A stretch of DNA of 64,000 nt from Oscillospiraceae bacterium (GCA_900752435.1 CAADVD010000016.1:62001-126000), one strand, 5' to 3'; positions 26,229-35,022 are shown, counted from the first letter of the stretch. The notes: generated from the sequence alone by a model not told the origin. Numbers and translations are program-made.

Positions 26229-26266
26229 GCCTTAACCAAACAATTGTTGGAAGGAATGTGTCGAAT

Positions 26267-27481
26267 ATGTTGATTCGAGAGGTCGGAGATGTGATGGGAT
26301 ATCTGGTGCTGCTGGTATTGGGGGGGTTCTTTTTTGTTGTTCCCTTTGTCCTTTGCTGGTTGGAATTCTGGTACTTGGTGATGGCCATGGTTCTTCACCG
26401 CCATTTTGAGGAACGGGAGGGCGACCCTCTGCAAAAACGGGTGAAAAACCGCTGGCGGCGCATGACAGTCGTGGATGGACTGTCCCTTGGATTGGGGTTT
26501 TTCTTTTCGTCCATCCTGCTTTATGAGCTGCCGGAATATGATGAGGCTTTTTGGGTTGGCGAGAACTATATCAATGCGCATACCCCGATTTCGTGGGACA
26601 ATGGCGGAATCGTTCTGATTCTGCTGTGGCTTGTCGGCGTGGCCGGTATCTTTCTGACCAGTCATGCCTGCCGCAAAACGCTTCCGCCGCTGCTGACTGT
26701 GCTGGCGCTGGGAGCGAATGTGCTGGGAATCGTGGTCATGGCCGTGTATTTGGTGCAGCTGACCACATTTGAGGGAGGAATCATGCTGCTGTTGTTTCCG
26801 CTGGCGCACCTGCTCTGTGCAGTGCGAAGTCTGGTGCTGTTCGTCTGGCATTACACGGAACAGCATTTGTCAAAACAGGCCGAAATTCCATCTAAGGTGC
26901 AGTTTTATGCGGCGGAATTGCTCCGGCAAAGTGCAAAATGGATGGGGCTGGCCGTGCTGGGAGCGCTTCCGCTTTTGCTGATTTGCACGGTGATTTTGCT
27001 GTTGTGCGGTCAGCGGCCGGATGCGTTCATCCGCGCCTTTACACAGACGAGTGACTGGCGGTTGTCCCAGCAGATTGCGCCGCCGGATTTGGTGTATGAC
27101 GCGCACTATCTGTGCACCGTTTCCCTGCGCGGACACCGCAGGCTTGTGCGGCCGCTTCGTTATGGCATCCGACAAAATCACCGGATTGTGGTCAACCGGC
27201 AGTTGATGGCGGCCAATGCGTTTGAGGATTTGCTGATGGAACGCACACCGCGCTTTCACCGGCTAGTGCGGTCGCTGTATGACCGGTATGGGTATCCGGT
27301 GGCGCGCCACATTCGTTCGGCATGGAGTGCGGATGTGGTGTATCTGCTGATGAAGCCGCTGGAATGGCTGTTTGTCGCGGTGCTGTATTTGTGCGATGTA
27401 AAGCCGGAGAATCGGATTGCAGTGCAGTATCTGCCGTGGGAGTTTCAGCAGAAAGTGCGAGAGGCGCGGAAGATGGGATAA
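26267..27481 (+). CDS. Polytopic membrane protein, DUF6688-like
   Basis: 404 aa from ATG 26267 (GGAAGGAA upstream); ATG 26294 behind GAGAGGTCGGAG is a possible alternative. About five to six membrane helices occupy the first 260 residues. A soluble region follows, rich in Arg and Trp, with conserved-looking blocks: LCTVSLRGHRRLVRPLRYGIR, VVNRQLMAANAFEDLLMER and MKPLEWLFVAVLYLCDVKPENRIAVQYL. I believe this matches the DUF6688 family from memory, not by search. No function is known. It stands alone between its own promoter and a strong terminator. Confidence 0.6.
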   Translation: MLIREVGDVMGYLVLLVLGGFFFVVPFVLCWLEFWYLVMAMVLHRHFEEREGDPLQKRVKNRWRRMTVVDGLSLGLGFFFSSILLYELPEYDEAFWVGENYINAHTPISWDNGGIVLILLWLVGVAGIFLTSHACRKTLPPLLTVLALGANVLGIVVMAVYLVQLTTFEGGIMLLLFPLAHLLCAVRSLVLFVWHYTEQHLSKQAEIPSKVQFYAAELLRQSAKWMGLAVLGALPLLLICTVILLLCGQRPDAFIRAFTQTSDWRLSQQIAPPDLVYDAHYLCTVSLRGHRRLVRPLRYGIRQNHRIVVNRQLMAANAFEDLLMERTPRFHRLVRSLYDRYGYPVARHIRSAWSADVVYLLMKPLEWLFVAVLYLCDVKPENRIAVQYLPWEFQQKVREARKMG

Positions 27482-27483
27482 AG

Positions 27484-27518
27484 AAAACCCTTGTATCGCT
27501 TTTTGATACAAGGGTTTT
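27484..27518. terminator. Bidirectional terminator between the DUF6688-like gene and radA
   Basis: Perfect 14-bp stem AAAACCCTTGTATC / GATACAAGGGTTTT with a 7-nt loop. T-runs on both strands allow it to serve both convergent genes. Confidence 0.92.
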
Positions 27519-27527
27519 AATTTACAA

Positions 27528-28910
27528 TTACACAATCGCTTCTTTTACTGCCTGCAAAATCGTACTCACGCCTACCACATCAATCTCCGTCAGCTCCACT
27601 GCCGCCAACGCTTTCAGCGACTGCCTCGGCACAATGCACTTGCGGAAGCCCAGCCGCTGGGCTTCCTTGACGCGCGGCACGATGTTGTTCACACTCCGCA
27701 CCTCGCCGGTCAAGCCGATTTCGCCGAACGCCAGCACATCGTGCGCAATGGGCTTGTCCCGCAGGCTGGAAATCAGCGCCAGCGCAATGGACAAATCCGC
27801 CGCCGGTTCATCCAGCCGCAGACCGCCGACCACGTTGACGTACGCGTCCAGATTGGCGAAAAAGTAACCGCACCGTTTTTCCAGCACCGCCAAAATCAGC
27901 GCCATGCGGTTGTAATCAAATCCAGTGGCCGTACGCCGCGGATTGCCGAACGCCGTCTTGCTCACCAGCCCCTGCACCTCTGCCAGCATCGGGCGTGAGC
28001 CCTCCATGACGCATGCCACGCAGGTGCCGGAGGCGTTCTCCGGACGGCCGGACAGCATCATTTCAGACGGGTTCTCCACCTCCTGCAAACCAACGTCGAG
28101 CATCTCAAACACGCCGATTTCATTGGTTGAGCCAAAACGGTTTTTGACCGCGCGCAGAATGCGGTAGCTCTGGTTGCGGTCGCCCTCAAAATGAAGCACC
28201 GCGTCCACAATGTGCTCCAGCACCTTAGGGCCGGCAATCGCGCCGTCCTTGTTGACGTGACCGACAATGATAATGGGAATGTCCTCGCTCTTGGCGATGT
28301 GCAAAAAGGCATTTGTGCTCTCGCGCACCTGCATGATGCTTCCCGGTGAGGACTGGATTTTTTCGATGCTCATCGTCTGGATGGAATCGACCATCACGAT
28401 GTCGGGATGATTGGCTACAATGGTGTTGGCGATGGTTTCCACGTCGGTATTGGCGAGCAGGTACAGGTTTTCGCTGTGCACCTGCAAGCGGTTGGCGCGC
28501 AGTTTGATTTGCCGAACCGATTCTTCACCGGACACATACAAAATTTTTAGACTGCGCCCCAGATATTCGCAGATTTGCAGCAACAACGTAGATTTTCCGA
28601 TACCGGGATCACCGCCCAACAGCACCAGACTTCCCTTGACAATACCGCCGCCCAACACGCGGTCCAACTCGTTGACGCCGGTCTGAAAACGGATTTCATC
28701 GTCGATGTCCACTGAATTGATGTTGTACAAGCTTCCCTGACGTCCGCCAGCATCGACACGCACTTTTTTCGTGCCGCCCGCAACGGCGGAAACCGGTTCG
28801 GCGATATGCTGTTCAAGGGTGTTCCACTGTCCGCAGCCAGGGCATTTGCCGTACCATTTCGGGGTTTCATAGCCGCATTGACTGCATACATAGGTATCGC
28901 GTTTTTTCAC
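27528..28910 (-). CDS. radA: DNA repair protein RadA/Sms
   Basis: Branch-migration helicase for recombination. 460 aa. N-terminal C4 zinc finger (CSQCGYETPKWYGKCPGCGQW), RecA-like ATPase with GGDPGIGKSTLLLQ, the family KNRFG motif (VKNRFGSTNEIG), then a Lon-like C-terminal domain. Starts with GTG at 28908-28910, overlapping the stop of the amidase gene by four bases (GTGA), so the two are coupled. Confidence 0.96.
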   Translation of the reverse strand: MKKRDTYVCSQCGYETPKWYGKCPGCGQWNTLEQHIAEPVSAVAGGTKKVRVDAGGRQGSLYNINSVDIDDEIRFQTGVNELDRVLGGGIVKGSLVLLGGDPGIGKSTLLLQICEYLGRSLKILYVSGEESVRQIKLRANRLQVHSENLYLLANTDVETIANTIVANHPDIVMVDSIQTMSIEKIQSSPGSIMQVRESTNAFLHIAKSEDIPIIIVGHVNKDGAIAGPKVLEHIVDAVLHFEGDRNQSYRILRAVKNRFGSTNEIGVFEMLDVGLQEVENPSEMMLSGRPENASGTCVACVMEGSRPMLAEVQGLVSKTAFGNPRRTATGFDYNRMALILAVLEKRCGYFFANLDAYVNVVGGLRLDEPAADLSIALALISSLRDKPIAHDVLAFGEIGLTGEVRSVNNIVPRVKEAQRLGFRKCIVPRQSLKALAAVELTEIDVVGVSTILQAVKEAIV

Positions 28911-29698
28911 TGAGAGGTGCCTCCTTCGCTCTGCACATCGGATGCGGCTGCATCGGATGGATCAGAGGGTGTTTGAACTTCCTGATTTTGTTTGTAATGG
29001 AGAATGCCGCAGTAAATGGTGAACGCCACCTTTTGCTGGTAGGCATCGTCGGTGAGCAGGACGGATTCCTCGCCGTTCGAGAGAAATCCGCATTCCACCA
29101 GCACCATGGGCACAGTGGCATGCTCGAGCAGATAGACCGAGTGCGTTCCCTCCTTGACCTGCCGCGTGTTGTCGGCCTGCAAATTGGTGACAAAAGCTGT
29201 TTGCAGGCTGTTGGCCAGTTCTTGACTGAGCGGATTTTGCTTGGCATAGAACATCTGGGCGCCGCGTGAGGAGCTTTCCTCGAATTTATTCTGATGGATG
29301 GAAACGGCGATGCAGTTGGGATTGGCTTCGATGATTTTTAAACGGTTTTTGATGTCCGAGCGCTTTTGCTCCGCCACCGTTTCACAGCCCTTGTCGTGAA
29401 TGGACTCATCATCATCGCGCGTCATCACCACATCAAAGCCGCTGAAGGTGAGCATGGCTTCCAGCTTTTTGGCAATCGCCAAGTTGATGTCCTTTTCAAT
29501 TTCGCCGTGAATGCCCACTGCGCCGCCGTCCAATCCCCCATGACCGGCGTCCACCACAATCTGCTCCATCTGCACCGGCGCGGTGTTTGTGGCAACGGAC
29601 ACGCCGCGGTTGGTTGTGAGGTATATACCTGCACAGACAGCGGCAACAGCCAGCGCCGTCACTTTGACCGCTGTCAATTCGTTTCTCCGTTTATACAT
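28907..29698 (-). CDS. cwlD: N-acetylmuramoyl-L-alanine amidase, CwlD type
   Basis: Probable zinc amidase of spore cortex or cell wall. The N-terminal signal anchor is at residues ~12-30. The Amidase_3 domain follows: VVDAGHGGLDGGAVG (metal His), a catalytic Glu in VVMTRDDDESIHD, SIHQNKFEESSSRGAQMFY and VPMVLVECGFLSN. 263 aa from ATG 29696-29698 (AAAGGG upstream). A Ser/Asp-rich C-terminal tail is extra. In spore formers CwlD makes muramic-delta-lactam in the cortex; that role is inferred from size and architecture. Confidence 0.85.
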   Translation of the reverse strand: MYKRRNELTAVKVTALAVAAVCAGIYLTTNRGVSVATNTAPVQMEQIVVDAGHGGLDGGAVGIHGEIEKDINLAIAKKLEAMLTFSGFDVVMTRDDDESIHDKGCETVAEQKRSDIKNRLKIIEANPNCIAVSIHQNKFEESSSRGAQMFYAKQNPLSQELANSLQTAFVTNLQADNTRQVKEGTHSVYLLEHATVPMVLVECGFLSNGEESVLLTDDAYQQKVAFTIYCGILHYKQNQEVQTPSDPSDAAASDVQSEGGTSQ

Positions 29699-29788
29699 GG
29701 AAACACACCCTTTCACAATACAAGTTTCCCTGTATCATGTATATGGGTGTGCCAATTTTTTTATCCCTGCCGGTAACCGGCACTGCGC

Positions 29789-30367
29789 TCAAGCTTTTGG
29801 GGTTTTCTTCTGATTTTTATAAATCACTTTTTCGGCTATGACAATGTCTTTGTAACCCAGCAGATAGTAAACTTCCCAAATCACCGGCGGAATGAAGTTG
29901 AGCAGGCAAACTCCGATGACCTGCGGCCAAGAAACCATGGTCAAATACGCACTTTGCACACCGCGAAACGCTCCGTCAATCAATCCGATAAAGGCCAGCA
30001 TTTCCCCGTTCACCAATTTGTAGATGATGTAGAAGTTCGGCAGCAGCTCCGCTTTTGCCAGCAGCAGTCCAATCGCCAGCACAAACATGGGCACGGACGC
30101 CACCATTCCAATTTTGAAACCGCGCAGCAAATCCTGTTCGCGGCGTTTGAATTTGACTTTATTTAAATCGCGGTTTCCCTGCTGCCATGCCGGCGAACCA
30201 ATGATGCTTCCATAAAGGAGCAAGGACAGTATGCCAATCAGCACCAGCAACGGCGTGGAATTCGTCAGCGCCGTTAACGCAAAGGAAAGAAGAAAGCACA
30301 AAATCACTCCCATTACATGTCTGCCGAACCAGCCCCATGCAATCCGAATCACCGATTTTTCTTTCAT
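29789..30367 (-). CDS. Membrane protein of unknown function
   Basis: 192 aa with about four to five hydrophobic segments (VILCFLLSFALTAL, LLVLIGILSLLLYGSII, MVASVPMFVLAIGLLLAK, AFIGLIDGAF, VIGVCLLNFIPPVIW). A conserved-looking cytoplasmic loop has NKVKFKRREQDLLRGFKIG. The C-terminus is Lys-rich. I do not recognise a family. Located between the tautomerase gene (36 bp upstream) and the amidase gene (about 90 bp downstream), all on the minus strand. Confidence 0.75.
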   Translation of the reverse strand: MKEKSVIRIAWGWFGRHVMGVILCFLLSFALTALTNSTPLLVLIGILSLLLYGSIIGSPAWQQGNRDLNKVKFKRREQDLLRGFKIGMVASVPMFVLAIGLLLAKAELLPNFYIIYKLVNGEMLAFIGLIDGAFRGVQSAYLTMVSWPQVIGVCLLNFIPPVIWEVYYLLGYKDIVIAEKVIYKNQKKTPKA

Positions 30368-30403
30368 TTTGCTGCCGCCTTTCTTACTCTTGTCTATTCA
30401 GCT

Positions 30404-30613
30404 TTACGCCTTATTTTTTCTATACTCAGCTTTTACAACGTCAATTGTCTTTCCGCCAATTCCGATGTTTTGATCCGGCAATTCTTTTATTGTGGTCATG
30501 AAAAATTCGGGTGGAATTTCCATGATTTCAGCGGCCGTTTCGGTCAATCGTCTAATCAAATTTTCTTTTTGCTCATCGGTTAATTTTCCGCCTTCAACTG
30601 TAATATAGGGCAT
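30404..30613 (-). CDS. 4-oxalocrotonate tautomerase family protein
   Basis: 69 aa. Begins MPYITVEGGKLTDEQKENLI, so the catalytic N-terminal proline is present after Met removal. IPPEFFMTTIKELPDQNIGIGGK matches the DmpI/Xyl-H type small tautomerases that act as hexamers. Starts at ATG 30611-30613 with GGAG upstream. The physiological substrate is unknown; no aromatic degradation genes are nearby. Confidence 0.85.
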   Translation of the reverse strand: MPYITVEGGKLTDEQKENLIRRLTETAAEIMEIPPEFFMTTIKELPDQNIGIGGKTIDVVKAEYRKNKA

Positions 30614-30686
30614 CGTATTTCTCCTATCAAACAAAGATTCTGACTTTCAGTGTACCACAAGCCCGTTCGAGAGGTATGAAAATTGT

Positions 30687-30706
30687 CTGAATTTTTCAAA
30701 ATTCAG
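30687..30706. promoter_or_regulatory. 20-bp palindrome between HPr and tautomerase genes
   Basis: CTGAATTTT / AAAATTCAG with a 2-bp centre. It stands between the HPr terminator and the tautomerase start. Could be an operator or part of a double terminator. Low information. Confidence 0.3.
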
Positions 30707-30724
30707 CAATTTACACAAGAAAAA

Positions 30725-30759
30725 AGAGTTGTTTTGCACAATCAACAAAACAACTCTTC
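30725..30759 (-). terminator. Terminator of the HPr gene
   Basis: 13-bp perfect stem AAGAGTTGTTTTG / CAAAACAACTCTT, 9-nt loop, then TTTTCTTG on the minus strand; 15 bp beyond the HPr stop. Confidence 0.9.
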
Positions 30760-30773
30760 AACAATTCGCATTA

Positions 30774-31037
30774 TTATTCCGCGAAACCGGATTCCACCAA
30801 TTTCACCAAACCATCTACCGCATCCTGCTCATCCGAACCGTCCGCAATAATTTTAATGGTCGTACCGCCAACGATGCCCAGCGACAAAACGCCCAATAAG
30901 CTCTTTGCGTTGACTCTTCTTTCGTCTCTTTCAATCCAAATCGACGATTTGTACTCATTGGCTTTCTGAATAAAGAAAGTTGCCGGACGCGCATGTAAAC
31001 CAACCTGATTTTGTACTTCAACATCTTTAATGTACAT
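30774..31037 (-). CDS. ptsH: Phosphocarrier protein HPr family
   Basis: 87 aa. The PTS phosphate-accepting histidine is in VGLHARPATFF, and the regulatory serine site is in AKSLLGVLSLGI (Ser46-like). Both are kept, so this is HPr itself, not the His-lacking Crh paralogue. ATG 31035-31037 with AAGGAGAG. It is monocistronic with its own promoter and terminator and unlinked to ptsI here. In Gram-positives Ser-phosphorylated HPr is the corepressor of CcpA. Confidence 0.92.
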   Translation of the reverse strand: MYIKDVEVQNQVGLHARPATFFIQKANEYKSSIWIERDERRVNAKSLLGVLSLGIVGGTTIKIIADGSDEQDAVDGLVKLVESGFAE

Positions 31038-31127
31038 GTTTCTTACTCTCCTTAACTGCTTATCTCCATCAAGTGCCAAACATACACACCGTGCCGTTGG
31101 CCACTTACACTTGTTTTCAATGGTTTT

Positions 31128-31156
31128 ATTATAGTCTTAAAAGAAAAGACCGTCAA
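31128..31156 (-). promoter_or_regulatory. Promoter of the HPr gene
   Basis: TTGACG, 17-bp spacer, TATAAT on the minus strand, close to consensus, about 90 bp before the start codon. Confidence 0.88.
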
Positions 31157-31280
31157 GAAGTTGTAAAATTTTTTAGATTATTTTCCAACTTGAAAGAATC
31201 TGTCAATCGGTTGTTTGTGTAAAACCTCTATAAACTTTTCAACACTTTAAGTGAACTTTTCTATGATTTTTCAACAGAAT

Positions 31281-31988
31281 TTATTTTTCGCTGTGATTTT
31301 GTCGATATTTGTCCATCATATCCGGCCGTTTGCGCTCTGTGCGCGCCAGCGATTCCTCCAGCCGCCACCGCTCAATGTTAGCGTGATGGCCGGACAACAG
31401 CACCTCCGGCACGCTTCGCCCTTCCCAGACTTCCGGTCTGGTATACTGCGGATATTCCAGCAAACCGTTGTAATGGCTCTCCTGTTCAAAGCACTCCGAA
31501 CCGGACAGCACCCCATCGCACAGCCGCACCACACTGTCCGTCAGCACCAATGCCGGCAGTTCGCCGCCGGTGAGCACATAGTCACCGATGGAAATTTCCT
31601 CGTCTACGATTTTCTCAATGACGCGTTCATCCACGCCCTCATAGTGTCCGCAGAGCAAAATCAAGTGCTCCATTTTGCTGTACGCAATGGACTTCTGCTG
31701 TGTTAGGCAATTCCCCTGCGGCGACAAATAAATGACGTAAGGGCGCTCCGTGCCAGCCATTTCCTTGACCGCCTGATAACACCGATCAATCGGCTCGGCC
31801 TGCATCACCATGCCCTTGCCGCCGCCATAGGGCGCATCGTCTACCCGACGGTGCTTGTCCAGCGTATAGTCGCGGATGTTGTGACAGTACAGCTCCACCA
31901 GCCCGCTGCGCCGCGCCCGTCCGACGATGCTTTCGTTGAGCACCGTTTCACACATCTCCGGAAACAGCGTTAAAATGTCAATTCTCAT
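31281..31988 (-). CDS. trmD: tRNA (guanine-37-N1)-methyltransferase TrmD
   Basis: Prevents frameshifting by m1G37 formation. SPOUT fold with a knot. Starts MRIDILTLFPEMCETVLNES. VDDAPYGGGKGMVMQ and the SAM loop YLSPQGNCLTQ, LLCGHYEGVDERV, SIGDYVLTGGELPA are all typical. 235 aa. Two bp behind rimM. In most Firmicutes rplS follows; here no rplS is present and the next gene is HPr. Confidence 0.97.
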   Translation of the reverse strand: MRIDILTLFPEMCETVLNESIVGRARRSGLVELYCHNIRDYTLDKHRRVDDAPYGGGKGMVMQAEPIDRCYQAVKEMAGTERPYVIYLSPQGNCLTQQKSIAYSKMEHLILLCGHYEGVDERVIEKIVDEEISIGDYVLTGGELPALVLTDSVVRLCDGVLSGSECFEQESHYNGLLEYPQYTRPEVWEGRSVPEVLLSGHHANIERWRLEESLARTERKRPDMMDKYRQNHSEK

Positions 31989-31990
31989 GT

Positions 31991-32518
31991 CTAGCGTACT
32001 TCCTCCGCTTCATCAAATAAGCCCTTGAGCGGCGTAATGGCCATAAAGCCCTCTTCCACATTGGTTTCCTTCACCACATCGGCGATGGCCGGAATCAGCA
32101 CAACGTTGCCGCTCTCTTCTTTAATGTGGTAGACATCGTTTGCACCCGTTTCCGTCACATCCACCAGTTTGCCGTATACCTTGTCCGGTTGATCAGCGTC
32201 AATCACCTGAAGCCCCAGCAAATCCTGAATGAAATAGCTTCCCTCTTCCAGCTCCACGTCGTCGCGGTTCATGTACAGAATTTTGTTGCGGAGAGCCTGT
32301 GCGGCATTCATATCGTTGACGCCGGCCAGCTTCATCACCACCACGTTCTTGTGCACGCGCGCTTCTTCCACCTCCACCGCTGTTCGTCCTTTGTCAAAAT
32401 ACAGCGTATCAAATTCCGTCAAAAATTCACTGCTGTCACACCACGCCTGCACGCGGACTTCGCCCTTGATGCCATGAGTGGATACAATTTTTCCAATCTC
32501 CAAAAACTGCTTTTTCAT
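31991..32518 (-). CDS. rimM: Ribosome maturation factor RimM
   Basis: 175 aa. Starts MKKQFLEIGKIVSTHGIKGE, the family hallmark, with a PRC-barrel C-terminal half (LLGLQVIDADQPDKVYGKLVDV, NVVLIPAIADVV). Binds 30S protein S19 and helps 30S head assembly. The start is ATG 32516-32518. A longer in-frame extension crosses a hairpin and is rejected. Confidence 0.96.
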   Translation of the reverse strand: MKKQFLEIGKIVSTHGIKGEVRVQAWCDSSEFLTEFDTLYFDKGRTAVEVEEARVHKNVVVMKLAGVNDMNAAQALRNKILYMNRDDVELEEGSYFIQDLLGLQVIDADQPDKVYGKLVDVTETGANDVYHIKEESGNVVLIPAIADVVKETNVEEGFMAITPLKGLFDEAEEVR

Positions 32519-32584
32519 CTGCCGGTTCGCTTCCTTTCCCGATTCGTACCACACAGTATACCAAATTCCCTCCAAAAACGCAAC

Positions 32585-32614
32585 ACAGGGAAGTGTAAAC
32601 ACACACTTCCCTGT
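32585..32614 (-). terminator. Hairpin between khpA and rimM
   Basis: Perfect 12-bp stem ACAGGGAAGTGT / ACACTTCCCTGT with a 6-nt loop, followed on the minus strand by GTTGCGTTTTTGG. A weak terminator or attenuator inside the operon, where it could lower rimM-trmD expression relative to rpsP-khpA. Confidence 0.5.
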
Positions 32615-32655
32615 TTGACTATTCATCCTGATACCGGATGCAAGCGTGGCCGCTG

Positions 32656-32889
32656 TCAATCAATCTCGACAGCAATTTTTTGATCCACTCTGCTTGCGCC
32701 TGCACGCATCACGGCACGGATCGCTTTTGCAATGCGGCCCTGTTTGCCAATGACACGTCCCATGTCGTCCGACGCCACGTGCAAATGATACACAATGACG
32801 CCCTCTTCATTGGGTTCATCAACCTGTACCTCGACAGCGTCTTTATTCTCCACAAGACCCTTTGCAATGGTTTCCAGCAATTCTTTCAT
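32656..32889 (-). CDS. khpA: KH-domain RNA-binding protein KhpA
   Basis: 77 aa, one KH domain with the loop IGKQGRIAKAIRAVMRAG. In Firmicutes KhpA pairs with KhpB (Jag) and affects cell elongation and RNA. ATG 32887-32889 with GAGGGAA; an upstream ATG overlaps the rpsP stop (TAATG). Conserved place directly after rpsP. Confidence 0.93.
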   Translation of the reverse strand: MKELLETIAKGLVENKDAVEVQVDEPNEEGVIVYHLHVASDDMGRVIGKQGRIAKAIRAVMRAGASRVDQKIAVEID

Positions 32890-32906
32890 TCCAATTCCCT
32901 CATCCA

Positions 32907-33149
32907 TTACTCAGCGGAAGAAATTTTAATCAATTTCTTGACGGTATCGGTCGGTTGCGCGCCATTTGCCATCCATTTCTGAGCCTTTTCCATGTCAATT
33001 TTAATCACGGACGGTTCTTTGGTCGGATCGTAGTAACCGATTTCTTCAATGAAACGGCCATCTCTCGGATATCTGGAGTCTGCTACAACGACACGGTAAA
33101 ACGGTGCTTTCTTTGCGCCCATACGACGTAATCTAATTTTAACAGCCAT
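32907..33149 (-). CDS. rpsP: 30S ribosomal protein S16
   Basis: 80 aa. Begins MAVKIRLRRMGAKKAPFYRV, with DSRYPRDGRFIEEIGYYDP following, all diagnostic for bS16. A good GGAGGTGA precedes the ATG. Part of the ylxM-ffh-rpsP-khpA-rimM-trmD operon. Confidence 0.98.
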   Translation of the reverse strand: MAVKIRLRRMGAKKAPFYRVVVADSRYPRDGRFIEEIGYYDPTKEPSVIKIDMEKAQKWMANGAQPTDTVKKLIKISSAE

Positions 33150-33233
33150 GTACTGTCACCTCCTGCAACTTTTCTCATAATAGGTTATATTGACAACCGT
33201 CCGCCAAACGGCAAACAGTGTAATACCAAAGAC

Positions 33234-34616
33234 TTAAAACGGCAGTGAGCCTCCGCCCATTCCATTCATACCGCCCATGCCGCCTTTCGGCATCAACGGA
33301 AAACCGCGGCGTTTTTTCTTGCCGCCTTTGCCGCCCAATTGCTTCATCATCTTCTGCATTGTCTCAAACTGCTTGAGCAGTTGGTTGACGTCCTCCACCT
33401 TATTGCCGGAACCGGCCGCAATGCGGCGCTTACGGCTGGGGGGAATGATTTTCGGATTGGCGCGTTCTTCTTTTGTCATGGAGTAGATGAGCGCTTCTGT
33501 GCGCTTCATACGCACATCGCCCTGCTCCAAGTCTGCCTCTTTAATCTTGTCGCCGCCCGGAAGCATGCTGACAATTTGTTTGATGGGTCCCAATTTTTTG
33601 ACCTGTTTCATTTGGTCAAGCAAATCGTTCATGTCAAAGCTGTTTTGTTTGAGCTTTTCCATCATTTTGGCGGCTTCTTTTTCATCGAGCGTGGCCTGCG
33701 CCTTGTCAATCAGCGAAAGCACGTCGCCCATACCCAGAATACGGGAAGCCATACGCTCCGGATGGAACGGTTCAAGATCATCCAGTTTTTCACCGATACC
33801 GGCAAATTTGACCGGTTTCCCCGTCACCGCCAGTACGGACAGCGCCGCACCGCCACGGGTATCGCCGTCGAGCTTAGTCAAAATCACCCCGTCGATGCCC
33901 AGCGCATCATTGAAGCTTTCCGCCACATTGACGGCATCCTGACCGGTCATGGAGTCCACCACCAGCAAAATTTCCGTTGGTTCCACGGTGGATTTGATGT
34001 TTTTCAGCTCGTTCATCAGCGTTTCGTCAATGTGCAGACGGCCTGCGGTATCCAAAATCACCAAATCATGGCCGTAATCCTTGGCATGTGCCACCGCCTT
34101 TTGCGCAATGGTCACCGGATCAATCTGCCCCATCTCAAACACCGGTACGCCGGCTTTTTCACCGACCACCTGCAGCTGCTGAATCGCCGCCGGACGATAG
34201 ACGTCGCACGCCACCAACAGCGGCCGATGTCCCTGCGCTTTAAAATGTTTGGCAAGTTTTGCCGAATGCGTTGTTTTACCAGAACCCTGCAATCCGCACA
34301 TCATCACGATGCAGGGCGGCTTGGACGGAAACCGAATGCGGGAATTTTCATTTCCCATCAGCTTGCAAAGTTCTTCGTTGACAATTTTAATCACCTGTTG
34401 AGCCGGCGTCAGGCTCTCCAGCACTTCCACACCCACCGCGCGTTCGCTCACGCCTTTGACAAAGTCCTTTACGACCTTGTAGTTGACATCCGCTTCCAGC
34501 AGTGCCAGCCGCACTTCGCGCATGGCCAGTTTGATGTCGTCTTCGTTCAGTTTTCCCTTGGATTTGAGCTTTTTAAATACCGCCGACAATTTATCGGACA
34601 AACCTTCAAACGCCAT
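33234..34616 (-). CDS. ffh: Signal recognition particle protein Ffh
   Basis: GTPase that delivers nascent membrane proteins to SecYEG. N domain, then G domain with GLQGSGKTTHSAKLA, DTAGRLHIDETLMNE, TKLDGDTRGGAALS. Methionine-rich M domain at the C-terminus with signal sequence and SRP RNA binding (PPSRKRRIAAGSG), ending in a Gly/Met-rich tail. 460 aa. No SRP RNA gene was recognised in the window. Confidence 0.97.
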   Translation of the reverse strand: MAFEGLSDKLSAVFKKLKSKGKLNEDDIKLAMREVRLALLEADVNYKVVKDFVKGVSERAVGVEVLESLTPAQQVIKIVNEELCKLMGNENSRIRFPSKPPCIVMMCGLQGSGKTTHSAKLAKHFKAQGHRPLLVACDVYRPAAIQQLQVVGEKAGVPVFEMGQIDPVTIAQKAVAHAKDYGHDLVILDTAGRLHIDETLMNELKNIKSTVEPTEILLVVDSMTGQDAVNVAESFNDALGIDGVILTKLDGDTRGGAALSVLAVTGKPVKFAGIGEKLDDLEPFHPERMASRILGMGDVLSLIDKAQATLDEKEAAKMMEKLKQNSFDMNDLLDQMKQVKKLGPIKQIVSMLPGGDKIKEADLEQGDVRMKRTEALIYSMTKEERANPKIIPPSRKRRIAAGSGNKVEDVNQLLKQFETMQKMMKQLGGKGGKKKRRGFPLMPKGGMGGMNGMGGGSLPF

Positions 34617-34656
34617 TCGGAAACCTCCCCTCTATCTTCACTGCGGCATTGCCGCT

Positions 34657-35022
34657 CTAGTTGTTTTCTAATTGCTGTGCCGCGATTTGCCGCAATCGTT
34701 TGGCGTTGGTGCGCAGCTTTTGCGACTGGTACCCCTCGCTGATTTGCTCAATTTCCGCAGACAGCTGAGCAATTTCCTCAAACACCGCCTGCGTTTCTTT
34801 ATAACGCTTGAACAGGCCGAGCTTTTCTTCCAGCTCATACAAAAAGACCTCGCCGCGCTTGACGCTGTCGCGCACACCCTGACGGGTGATTTTTTGAAGC
34901 TGGGCAATTTCCCCCAGCGACAAGTCCTCGTTGTAATATAAATCAATCAAATCGCGTTGTTTGTCGGTGAGCATTTCGCCGTAAAAATCCAGCAAAATCG
35001 AAATATCCAGATTCTTCGCCAC
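34657..35022 (-). CDS. ylxM: YlxM/UPF0122 helix-turn-helix protein
   Basis: 121 aa. Sigma-70 region 4-like HTH (MLTDKQRDLIDLYYNEDLSLGEIAQLQKITRQGVRDSVKRGE), then a coiled coil. It is the usual partner of ffh and is thought to influence SRP function. The GTG start at 35020-35022 is chosen because GGAGG stands 7 nt upstream; the longer reading frame would begin before the ribosome site. Confidence 0.92.
   Translation of the reverse strand: MAKNLDISILLDFYGEMLTDKQRDLIDLYYNEDLSLGEIAQLQKITRQGVRDSVKRGEVFLYELEEKLGLFKRYKETQAVFEEIAQLSAEIEQISEGYQSQKLRTNAKRLRQIAAQQLENN

Noticed and set aside
29717..29788. GCCGG/CCGGC hairpin upstream of the amidase, and a SigE-like promoter (GATAAA, 14 bp, CATATACA)
   Set aside because: The hairpin is not followed by a T-run on either strand. 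The SigE match is partial and could occur by chance, though it would fit a sporulation amidase.
33339..34742. 467-codon plus-strand frame over ffh
   Set aside because: Shadow of ffh and ylxM. Composition is that of a reverse-complemented coding sequence.
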